A DNA stretch of 8,305 nucleotides. It comes from an uncultured Eubacteriales bacterium. GTDB lineage: Bacteria > Bacillota > Clostridia > Christensenellales > QALW01. Within the stretch, counting starts at the first letter, position 1; every line of letters starts with the position of its first letter. The notes beneath the pieces are model-generated. The model ran no database searches, was not told the origin of the DNA, and saw nothing but the letters and a program-made list of their open reading frames with translations. Below are positions 1-5,528 of this stretch, piece by piece. The stretch spans positions 1 to 8,305 of the forward strand of contig URYI01000088.1 in NCBI GenBank assembly GCA_900552055.1, written 5' to 3'. Both the position numbers and the translations under genes were made by a program.

Positions 1-176
1 CGGATTCTCCGGCCGGGGAGCAAGCAAAGCTTGCTCAAGAGCCGCCCCCGCGCCCTATCCGGTTAAAATACTTCCCGGCCCCGCTTCAGGGAGCAGAAAT
101 AAAAATCTTCACAGGGCTGAGGCGAATTATCCCTTGTACACTAATGCCAGCATTATTTTATGTTAAAGAAAAAGCA
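1..176. other. Non-coding region downstream of the ABC pair
   Basis: I see no supportable gene here. It holds the hairpin at 18-36, the word GAAATAAAAAT (96-106) and ATTATCCCTT (126-135), both of which recur in the 3838-4658 gap, and a small dyad TAATGC/GCATTA (142-155). No convincing terminator for the minus-strand ABC operon is visible: the dyad has only a two-base centre and no T-tract on the minus strand. Confidence 0.5.
18..36. other. Perfect GC-rich hairpin, 8-bp stem
   Basis: GAGCAAGC (18-25) and GCTTGCTC (29-36) are perfect inverted arms around an AAA loop, next to the palindrome CCGGCCGG (9-16). Neither side is followed by a T-run, so I do not call it a terminator. It could be a dispersed palindromic repeat or the edge of a structure that continues outside the window. 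Confidence 0.4.
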
Positions 177-1997
177 TTAAACGCATTCAGGCTTATTTTT
201 ATACCATTGCTCCTGCGCACGGTAAAGCCGGGCATATTCCCCGTCCGGGCATGCCAGCAGCTCCTCATGCGTGCCTAACTGCACCAAAACACCCTCTTTC
301 ATAACGGCTATTCTGTCGGCCAGGCGCACCGAACCCAGGCGATGTGTAACAATTACCGCCGTCTTATCCTTAGCAATCTCTGCAAAACGGTTATAGAGCC
401 GGGTTTCTTCAATAGGGTCAATGGCAGCTGTAGGCTCGTCCAGCACTATAAAGCCATGCTCCCTGAACAGTCCGCGCGCTATGGCCACTCTCTGCCATTG
501 GCCTCCCGAAAGGTCCACGCCGTCAAATTCTCTTGAAAGCATGGTTTCGTATCCCTGGGGAATTTCTTCGTCTAAAAGCCGCAGGCCGGCCTGCTCGCAG
601 GCGGTCCTCACCTTTTCATCCTCCGCCGGCCTGTCCGTCTGGGAAATACCCACGTTCTGCCTGAGGGTCAACTGATAGCGCAGATACTGCTGAAATACGG
701 CAGAGGTATGCTCGCATAGCGAGCGTATATCTGTTTTGGCAGTATCCTGTCCGCCTACCTCAACCTTGCCTGACTCAGGCAGATATATGCCCGTCATAAG
801 GCGCACCAGCGTGGATTTGCCTGAGCCGTTCTCCCCTACCAGCGCCAGGGTTTCGCCAGGACGGACAGTCAAGGTGACATTCTTAACCGCCTGTATTTCG
901 CTCTGGGGATAACTAAAGCTTACGTTTTCCAATACCACTCCGCATTCCTGCGGAATAACCGCCTCCGCCCCTTCGCGCACAGGCATCTCCAGAAAATCTA
1001 TATAATTGCGGACAGCGCCCGCGTTCTGGGCAAATGAACCTATATGGCCCCTTACAACCTCATCCATAATGTCGTACAGCAGCCCTATGGAGGAAAACAC
1101 CGCAGCAAAGGCACCCACGCTTATTTCTCCGGCCATTACCGCCTCGAACAGCATCCACAGTACAATAAAATACCCAGCTACCGTCCCAAGATTAGCTCCC
1201 AGTTCAAACAACCCGCTCTTTACCGCCGCTTTATAATTTATCTGCTGTATCAGCTTAAGGGTGCGCATAAACAGCCTTTTAAAATAATTAAATCCGCCCA
1301 GCAGCCTGGTCTCTTTATAGCAGCCGCGGTCCAGTATGCAGATCTGATAATAGTCCAGCTCACGCCGCACAGGCGCAGCCTTATCCTCCACGTTGGAAAA
1401 TATCCTGGCGCGCGCTATCTGGGAAAGGGCTACGGGTACGAATGCAAGCACCAGAGCCAGAATCAGAACAGGCTTCAGGCTGAAAAGATACCAGCCCATA
1501 AATGCAAAATAGGGCAGATAAAAAGTAAATATATTCAAAAAAATAAGCATCATCCAGAATGCGCTTTCCCGCCCCATATCCGCGCGGTTTATACTGTCCA
1601 GCTTCTCGGTATCCTCGTAAAATTCCCCTTTAAGACGGCTCATTTTTACATGCATTTCCTTTTTGAGCCGTCCGCCTACAATACCGCTTAATACGTTTGG
1701 CATATAGTTCCCAATGCCGTTAAGCGCCTGACTGATTAAATAACCTGCGCCCATAACCGCAAGAGAGACAAAAACTGTCTCCAAAAGCGCGTCCCCCTCG
1801 CTGAAAGCCAGCGCCGTATCAAAAAAATTCTGTTTCAGCGGCACCGTAATAGCAAAAGAAATACCGTGCATAACGCTAATCACCAAATACAGCGCAAGCA
1901 GCCAGGGTATATGCTTAAAAAATTTGGGAAACAGAAAAACCATTGTTCTGATAATTTTAAGCTTTTTCTTTTGAGTTTTATCGTCGGCTTTTTTCAT
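177..1997 (-). CDS. ABC exporter half-transporter (permease plus ATPase)
   Basis: A 606-residue fused transporter subunit of the ABC exporter type, expected in the cytoplasmic membrane, using ATP to move an unidentified substrate outward. The first ~320 residues contain about six hydrophobic helices (roughly 30-52, 68-90, 147-170, 175-195, 265-290, 295-315). The ATPase domain (about 350-606) has every motif: A-loop FSYP, Walker A GENGSGKST (388-396), Q-loop VFQQ, signature LSGGQ (496-500), Walker B ending LDEP with the catalytic Glu, D-loop AAIDP and the H-loop His in THR (near 552). The start has AGGAG nine bases upstream (2007-2011). It follows the other half-transporter by 49 bp, so the two are probably one operon and a heterodimer. 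Both ATP sites look catalytically intact, unlike many heterodimeric exporters with one degenerate site. The substrate (peptide, lipid or drug) cannot be inferred from this sequence. Confidence 0.95.
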   Translation of the reverse strand: MKKADDKTQKKKLKIIRTMVFLFPKFFKHIPWLLALYLVISVMHGISFAITVPLKQNFFDTALAFSEGDALLETVFVSLAVMGAGYLISQALNGIGNYMPNVLSGIVGGRLKKEMHVKMSRLKGEFYEDTEKLDSINRADMGRESAFWMMLIFLNIFTFYLPYFAFMGWYLFSLKPVLILALVLAFVPVALSQIARARIFSNVEDKAAPVRRELDYYQICILDRGCYKETRLLGGFNYFKRLFMRTLKLIQQINYKAAVKSGLFELGANLGTVAGYFIVLWMLFEAVMAGEISVGAFAAVFSSIGLLYDIMDEVVRGHIGSFAQNAGAVRNYIDFLEMPVREGAEAVIPQECGVVLENVSFSYPQSEIQAVKNVTLTVRPGETLALVGENGSGKSTLVRLMTGIYLPESGKVEVGGQDTAKTDIRSLCEHTSAVFQQYLRYQLTLRQNVGISQTDRPAEDEKVRTACEQAGLRLLDEEIPQGYETMLSREFDGVDLSGGQWQRVAIARGLFREHGFIVLDEPTAAIDPIEETRLYNRFAEIAKDKTAVIVTHRLGSVRLADRIAVMKEGVLVQLGTHEELLACPDGEYARLYRAQEQWYKNKPECV

Positions 1998-2046
1998 TTA
2001 TAACAGCTCCTTATATCAGGCAAATCTCATTATTATATGACCTTTT

Positions 2047-3837
2047 TTACTTATACCAGCTCCTCTGGCTCTTGAACATCTCGGCATACAGCCCGCCTCG
2101 CCTGAGCAGTTCCTCATGGCTGCCCGTCTCTTTTACAGCGCCGTCCTCCAGCACTATTATATCGTCGGCCAGCCGCGCCGCTCCCAGACGGTGGGTAATA
2201 AATATGGTGGTGCTGTTTCTGCTCACCCTGCCGAACATGTTATATACCTCGCTTTCGGCCACGGGGTCTAATGAGGCCGTAGGTTCGTCCAGAATGCGCA
2301 CCTGCGCGCTGCTGTACAGAGAGCGCGCTATAGCTACTCTCTGCCACTGGCCGCCTGAAAGATCCACGCCGTCGGTAATTATCTTGCCCAGCGGCGTATC
2401 CATGCCCGCGGGCAAATCCTTTACCGCCTGCTCAAGGCCTATTTCCTCCACTGCCTTTTTCAGACGCGCTTCATCCCGCTTGCGCACATCCCCCAGCATA
2501 ATGGAATCCCTAAAGGGTATGCAGTAATTGCCGTAATCCTGAAATACCACTGAAAAACAGTCCTTAATCTCCTTCAGCGGATAGCTGCGCAGTTCTCTGC
2601 CGTTGAGCAGTATTTCGCCCTCGTAATTGTCATACATACGGCATATGAGCTTGGTAATAGTGGTCTTGCCCGCGCCGTTGGCGCCTACAAAGGCGTAATG
2701 CCGGCCGTTTTTCAAAGCAAAGGAACAGTGCCTGAGGATATATCTGTCTATCCCCGGATATTTAAAGGAGACGTCCCGAAATTCCAGGCTCTGAAAATTT
2801 ATCCCCCGCTCAGGCTCATCCAATGCGCCGGAGGTTTCGCTTAAAGAGCAGAAGGCCGTCAGGTCCTTTAAATATTCCCGGCGGTAAGCCAGATCCTGCA
2901 TATAACTTGCCAGCTGCCAGGACATCATCTGCACTATACTGAACACGCCGTTTACCAAACCAATAAACATGCCTATGCTTATTTCGTGCCGGGCAAGGGG
3001 GAAAACAAGTACCCCGGTCATGAACACGGATATCAGCAGGGTTATAATACTGCCCGCCTTCATTCGCACAAAATATTTAGCGTTCACTCTCACATACATT
3101 TTGCGCGCCTGCTCGTAATAATCGTGCCACTGCTCGTTAATTGCATGAGTAAAGCCGAACACTGAGCGCTCCTGCACTCCTTCGCGCATGGAGAGTATGG
3201 CGTGCAGATAGTTTTCCCTGCGGCTCAGCTTATTGGCGTCCTTATAGGCATCGTAATTCTTGTTTCCCCCCTTAACCGCCAGAAAAAACAGGGGAAGTGA
3301 AACAACGCAGATAACAAGCGCCGCCCACCAGACCTGCGCAAGCACTACCAGGAGCAGGGAAGCCAGCCTTACGCCCATAAAGCACAGCCCCAAAACCGTA
3401 TTAAAGCCCGCAAGCAGCTGTCCTTCAGGGTCGGTACAGGTGCGCGAGATAAGCTCCCAGGTATCAATGTTTTCTATGTGCTGGTATTCCAGGCTCGCCC
3501 GCTTATTGATTACCTGCGAACGGTAAACCTCTGAATGCTTGTTGGTCATACGCGTCCATAATATATTTTCAAAAAAATTATTGGTAGAATTATACAGGAT
3601 TATCAGCATTAAGACAGTCAGAGGAAGGATAACGTCCCTCGCGGTAGCTTCTCCCGCGGCGGCTGCCAGCACATTATCGGTAAAAGCCGCCGTAAAAACA
3701 ACCGTAAGGCTGGGAGTCAGCGCCAATATTATCCTCAGAATTATAATAATGACCGCGGGTACGGGCGATACGCGGATGGGAATAAAAACACAGTCCCATA
3801 GAGTATATTTTTTGCCTGATTCTATAAGCTGCTTCAT
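2047..3837 (-). CDS. ABC exporter half-transporter, first gene of pair
   Basis: A 596-residue ABC exporter subunit, partner of the downstream gene. Hydrophobic segments lie at roughly 24-50, 70-86, 147-168, 172-188, 262-282 and 286-305. The ATPase domain follows from about 350, with A-loop FKYP, Walker A GANGAGKTT (385-393), Q-loop VFQD, signature LSGGQ (493-497), Walker B LDEP (516-519), D-loop ASLDP and the H-loop His in THR (near 549). Both partners share the extended signature LSGGQWQRVAIAR. The start is preceded by GAGGAG (3842-3847) with a short four-base spacer. It is the promoter-proximal gene, and upstream lies the long structured gap with a promoter at 4347-4376 and 11-bp repeats at 3980-4027, so control probably acts there. 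The gene is intact. The substrate is unknown, and no peptide precursor, maturation enzyme or regulator of a known export system is adjacent. Confidence 0.95.
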   Translation of the reverse strand: MKQLIESGKKYTLWDCVFIPIRVSPVPAVIIIILRIILALTPSLTVVFTAAFTDNVLAAAAGEATARDVILPLTVLMLIILYNSTNNFFENILWTRMTNKHSEVYRSQVINKRASLEYQHIENIDTWELISRTCTDPEGQLLAGFNTVLGLCFMGVRLASLLLVVLAQVWWAALVICVVSLPLFFLAVKGGNKNYDAYKDANKLSRRENYLHAILSMREGVQERSVFGFTHAINEQWHDYYEQARKMYVRVNAKYFVRMKAGSIITLLISVFMTGVLVFPLARHEISIGMFIGLVNGVFSIVQMMSWQLASYMQDLAYRREYLKDLTAFCSLSETSGALDEPERGINFQSLEFRDVSFKYPGIDRYILRHCSFALKNGRHYAFVGANGAGKTTITKLICRMYDNYEGEILLNGRELRSYPLKEIKDCFSVVFQDYGNYCIPFRDSIMLGDVRKRDEARLKKAVEEIGLEQAVKDLPAGMDTPLGKIITDGVDLSGGQWQRVAIARSLYSSAQVRILDEPTASLDPVAESEVYNMFGRVSRNSTTIFITHRLGAARLADDIIVLEDGAVKETGSHEELLRRGGLYAEMFKSQRSWYK

Positions 3838-3885
3838 TTTGCTCCTCTTTCTCTTATAATATTTTTTTCATGCTTCTGAAAATTG

Positions 3886-3917
3886 CGGGCCAAACGCCCT
3901 TGCGGCGTCATGCCGCA
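3886..3917 (-). promoter_or_regulatory. Two consecutive GC hairpins in the ABC leader
   Basis: TGCGGC (3901-3906) and GCCGCA (3912-3917) form a perfect 6-bp stem with a 5-base loop. Immediately beside it GGGC and GCCC form a 4-bp stem around CAAAC (near 3886-3898). In the ABC direction the second hairpin is followed by GCAATTTT, and CGCC of the first can also pair with GGCG of the second, so an attenuator-like switch is conceivable but unproven. They lie about 50-80 nt before the ABC start codon. Confidence 0.35.
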
Positions 3918-3939
3918 TATATTGAAATGAATTTAATTA

Positions 3940-3945
3940 TTTATA
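3940..3945 (-). promoter_or_regulatory. Possible -10 element near the 11-bp repeats
   Basis: TATAAA (with overlapping TATTAT) lies on the minus strand about 100 bp before the ABC start. There is no recognisable -35 box 16-18 bp upstream. Its main interest is that the 11-bp direct repeats end about 35 bp further upstream, the position where an OmpR-type activator would compensate for a missing -35. This is inference from spacing only. Confidence 0.25.
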
Positions 3946-3979
3946 ATAAACCTCTTTTGGCGTCCATGGCCGCAGCCGC

Positions 3980-4027
3980 AGAGCCAATAATCAACCAATA
4001 TTCAGCCAATATTCAGCTAATGTTCAG
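3980..4027. repeat. 11-bp tandem direct repeats, about four copies
   Basis: Consecutive 11-bp units: AGAGCCAATAA (3980), TCAACCAATAT (3991), TCAGCCAATAT (4002), TCAGCTAATGT (4013), then a partial TCAG (4024-4027). The middle two units differ at one base. An 11-bp period places every copy on the same face of the helix, the arrangement used by OmpR/PhoB-family response regulators. The array lies 143-190 bp upstream of the first ABC gene. It may be an operator for the transporter, or simply a microsatellite-like expansion in a decayed region. Confidence 0.6.
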
Positions 4028-4047
4028 GTAGAACGCGGCGTAGTTTT

Positions 4048-4068
4048 CGGAAATTGACTTAATTTCCG
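4048..4068. repeat. Perfect 8-bp inverted repeat
   Basis: CGGAAATT (4048-4055) and AATTTCCG (4061-4068) are perfect arms with a 5-base centre. No T-run follows on either strand, so it is not a classical terminator. It is either a regulator site or one of the stems in the long ABC leader. Confidence 0.4.
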
Positions 4069-4080
4069 CGCTGTCCTCAG

Positions 4081-4132
4081 CCGGCCTTCCGGGCGCATCT
4101 TTTTCCGTGCCTTAAAACAGGCGGACGGCCGG
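4081..4132. other. Extended GC-rich stem structure
   Basis: CCGGCC (4081-4086) pairs with GGCCGG (4127-4132). After one mismatch TCCG (4088-4091) pairs with CGGA (4122-4125). Inside, GGCGC (4092-4096) can pair with GTGCC (4107-4111) using one wobble. This makes a 52-nt folded element within the ABC leader, followed on the plus strand by GAAATAAAAAT. I cannot match it to a known riboswitch. Confidence 0.35.
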
Positions 4133-4153
4133 GAAATAAAAATTCGCAAAGTT

Positions 4154-4213
4154 AAAATATGCTGATTTGCCCAACCAAGGCGCCTGCAGGAGGCATATCC
4201 AATATATTGAAAT
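4154..4213 (-). repeat. Candidate dispersed intergenic repeat (copy X; second copy at 3869-3928)
   Basis: Read on the minus strand, 4213-4154 and 3928-3869 both begin ATTTCAATATAT, continue through a GC-rich block containing TTGG and a GCAA word, and end near a GCAT. Identity inside the blocks is only about half with small gaps, so relatedness is suggestive. The words ATTTTTATTTC and TATTTTAAC flank copy X and recur near 61-106. They may be degenerate copies of a palindromic element found elsewhere in the genome. Confidence 0.3.
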
Positions 4214-4271
4214 AAAAATAACCCTTTTAGGATACAGATTCAAATACCGTCAGGCTGGATTATCCCTTAAG

Positions 4272-4290
4272 CGCCGTCTGAAAAACGGCG
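4272..4290. repeat. Hairpin CGCCGT/ACGGCG
   Basis: CGCCGT (4272-4277) and ACGGCG (4285-4290) are a perfect 6-bp stem with loop CTGAAAA, extendable by one G-T pair. It lies about 50 nt into the predicted ABC leader and lacks a T-tail on the minus strand (TTAAGG follows). Confidence 0.4.
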
Positions 4291-4313
4291 TAATTGTGTG
4301 CAAGTACTGAAAA

Positions 4314-4328
4314 ACAATTAATAATTGT
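4314..4328. promoter_or_regulatory. Perfect 15-bp AT-rich palindrome
   Basis: ACAATTA and TAATTGT are perfect arms around a single central A. It sits just downstream of the minus-strand -10 box at 4347-4352, at about +12 to +26 of the predicted transcript, a common position for a repressor operator. The binding protein is unknown. Confidence 0.4.
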
Positions 4329-4346
4329 ATGAATTTTGTTGAAATT

Positions 4347-4376
4347 ATTTTAGCATAAACGCATAGCGAAAGTCAA
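4347..4376 (-). promoter_or_regulatory. Sigma-A type promoter facing the ABC pair
   Basis: On the minus strand TTGACT (plus 4371-4376) is followed by an 18-bp spacer and TAAAAT (plus 4347-4352), with TGC directly before the -10 as an extended -10. Transcription would start near 4340 and reach the first ABC gene after about 500 nt of leader. It is the best promoter I see in this gap. Confidence 0.65.
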
Positions 4377-4562
4377 TATACAATTCAATATTATTAATAA
4401 AAAGAAAGACGTGCTTTCGGCTCTCTCGGCGGCTCTGCCCAGCCCCATTAATATCAGCGCCGTCCATCCGCCAATATTCTCAACAAAGGCTAATAACGCC
4501 GAAATAACGGGTATGTTATGGGATAAAACCTTTAATATACCGCCTGCATAAAGGGGGATGGA
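4350..4562 (-). pseudogene. Start-less hydrophobic open frame, possible remnant
   Basis: On the minus strand about 70 codons stay open from just after a TGA (4563-4565) to TAA (4350-4352). The translation is protein-like: a hydrophobic stretch, then IGGWTALILMGLGRAAER, then a second hydrophobic stretch and MRLC at the end. No ATG, GTG or TTG start with a ribosome binding site precedes most of it, so if real it is a fragment. The pattern loosely recalls the early helices of PAP2-family phosphatases, but key residues are not visible and I do not assign it. Its 3' end overlaps the promoter at 4347-4376, which argues it is not expressed as a protein now. Chance openness is the alternative. Confidence 0.25.
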
Positions 4563-4582
4563 TCAATAATAAAGGAGGGGAA

Positions 4583-4624
4583 ATGGAAATGTGCGGGGTT
4601 AAGAAGTTACTATGCACTTTCTAA
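4583..4624 (+). CDS. Possible 13-residue peptide ORF with strong RBS
   Basis: AAAGGAGGGG (4571-4580) is followed by ATG at 4583 and a second in-frame ATG at 4589. The frame reads MEMCGVKKLLCTF and stops at TAA (4622-4624). The second ATG has the better distance from AGGAGG (10 bases, against 4 for the first) and gives an 11-residue peptide. A hairpin (4635-4657) begins 10 bases after the stop, so site, frame and hairpin look like a miniature gene. No clear plus-strand promoter is visible. The product would have two cysteines and two lysines. It could be a leader peptide, a small functional peptide, or the surviving 5' end of a deleted gene. I recognise no family. Confidence 0.25.
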   Translation: MEMCGVKKLLCTF

Positions 4625-4634
4625 ACATAAATTA

Positions 4635-4657
4635 AGCCGGGAGCATTACCCCCGGCT
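4635..4657 (-). terminator. Terminator after the sirtuin gene
   Basis: AGCCGGG (4635-4641) and CCCGGCT (4651-4657) form a perfect 7-bp GC stem with a 9-base loop, one base after the sirtuin stop codon. On the minus strand the stem is followed by TTAATTTATGTTT, a moderate U-rich tail. On the plus strand the tail is only CTTAT. It probably ends the minus-strand operon and may act weakly in the other direction. Confidence 0.65.
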
Positions 4658-4658
4658 C

Positions 4659-5528
4659 TTATGCCAGCGCTTTTATAACCTGATTGATGTCGGCATTTAA
4701 GCAGATGGCCTGATCCTTAATTTCCTCCGGACACACCGCCTGCCCGGCGTTGATGCACGCATACACGGCCTGAGGATGGCTGTATGTCATCTGCCAGAAT
4801 GGATATTTTATGATTCCCGGAGTATTATAGCCCACGCCCAGCTCCAAAAACAGCACGCGTCCGTTGAGCCTTGTGCGCAGGAAATTAGAATAGCGCTCTG
4901 CCGCCGCGTGCCAGCCCTCATCCTCGGCAAATTTATCGTCCGAGCGCAGATTCATGACCAGCCTTCTGCCGCAGTGCGGGCATACGGGCACAAGCTCGGA
5001 AGGTATTTTCATATTTTTCTGTTCCTTAAGCATTTCGCGCACCGCTTTTTCATTGTCAAAAGTCTCCTGGCGGCAGGGCTGGCTGCATTGAAAAAGTCCG
5101 TAATCCCCCTGAGTATAAAACAGGCGCTTTTTGTCAAAGCCCGCCTTCTGAAAACAGTGGTCCACATTGGTGGTAATGATAAAATAGTCCCTCTCCCGCA
5201 CCAGATTGAGCAATTTCCCATATGTGTCCTCAGGCGGCTGGGTATAGCGGTTGATATATATATACCTGCTCCAGTACGCCCAGTATTCCTCCGGCGTGTC
5301 ATACGGATAAAAGCCGCCCGAATACATATCATGAAAGGCATATTTTTCTTCAAAATCCGCAAAACGCTCTTTGAACCGCTCTCCGTCATATTTAAAGCCG
5401 GCGGCCGTTGAAAGGCCCGCGCCTGCGCCCACTATAACGGCGTCCGCTTCCTTCATCGCACGCTTGAGCCTGTCAATCTGCTCCGAGTAATTCTTTATAG
5501 ATGTCGAGATCCCTCTGTTCAAAAACAT
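4659..5528 (-). CDS. sirTM: Class M sirtuin (SirTM), protein ADP-ribosyltransferase
   Basis: A 289-residue Sir2-fold enzyme of the SirTM type, which transfers ADP-ribose from NAD+ to protein rather than deacetylating; its known target in staphylococci and streptococci is lipoylated GcvH-L. Visible signatures: NAD-binding GAGAGLSTAAG (34-44), TTNVDHCFQKAG (119-130), and QGDYG (140-144) at the place where deacetylases carry HG with the catalytic His; the Gln here is a SirTM hallmark. Four zinc-type cysteines follow: C148 and C152 (CSQPC), C183 and C186 (CPHC). Later LGVGYN and IN (259-260) fit the rest of the NAD pocket. Length is normal. The start at 5528 has AAGGTG (5536-5541) seven bases upstream and preserves the helix before GAGAG, but it overlaps the upstream macrodomain gene by 56 bp in another frame. 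Met25 would avoid the overlap but lacks a good ribosome binding site. No GcvH-L or lipoate ligase gene is in the window. Confidence 0.95.
   Translation of the reverse strand: MFLNRGISTSIKNYSEQIDRLKRAMKEADAVIVGAGAGLSTAAGFKYDGERFKERFADFEEKYAFHDMYSGGFYPYDTPEEYWAYWSRYIYINRYTQPPEDTYGKLLNLVRERDYFIITTNVDHCFQKAGFDKKRLFYTQGDYGLFQCSQPCRQETFDNEKAVREMLKEQKNMKIPSELVPVCPHCGRRLVMNLRSDDKFAEDEGWHAAAERYSNFLRTRLNGRVLFLELGVGYNTPGIIKYPFWQMTYSHPQAVYACINAGQAVCPEEIKDQAICLNADINQVIKALA

Larger units (their letters stand above)
3941..4111 (-). pseudogene. Possible gene remnant with in-frame TGA
   Basis: On the minus strand a frame stays open for 32 codons from 4111, hits one TGA (4013-4015), then continues 23 more codons to TAA (3941-3943). 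The first part ends ENYAAFYLNIS. After the stop comes ILAEYWLIIGSAAAAMD and a basic tail, which reads like the end of a membrane segment. There is no start codon with a ribosome binding site. It could be a decayed 3' end of a lost gene or chance openness in a GC-rich stretch. I do not recognise a family. TGA is used as a real stop by the macrodomain gene, so recoding is unlikely. Confidence 0.2.
3838..4658. other. 820-bp gene-poor gap with regulatory and relic content
   Basis: No full-length gene is supported in this gap. It contains a minus-strand promoter, a palindrome beside it, at least four hairpins, the 11-bp repeat array, two relic-like reading frames, a tiny plus-strand ORF and the sirtuin terminator, each listed separately. 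I looked for T-box, cobalamin, TPP and SAM riboswitch hallmarks and found none I could recognise. Confidence 0.5.

Noticed and set aside
1044..1691. 215-codon plus-strand open frame
   Set aside because: It is antisense to the membrane domain of the ABC gene at 177-1997, has no ribosome binding site and gives a low-complexity His/Lys/Gln-rich translation.
2072..2527. 151-codon plus-strand open frame
   Set aside because: It is antisense to the ATPase domain of the ABC gene; the Ser/Arg-rich translation is the usual shadow of such a domain.
4013..4015. TGA read as tryptophan or selenocysteine
   Set aside because: The macrodomain gene uses TGA as its stop, tryptophan is encoded by TGG throughout, and no adjacent selenocysteine-insertion hairpin is evident.
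3980..4027. CRISPR-like array
   Set aside because: The 11-bp units are directly adjacent with no spacers and are far too short for CRISPR repeats; no cas genes are present.
3838..4340. T-box or other known riboswitch in the ABC leader
   Set aside because: I found no AGGGTGGNACCGCG-type T-box sequence and no recognisable core of the common riboswitch classes.
4776..5411. 211-codon plus-strand open frame
   Set aside because: It lies entirely opposite the well-supported sirtuin gene, whose Sir2 motifs are intact, and lacks a start signal of its own.
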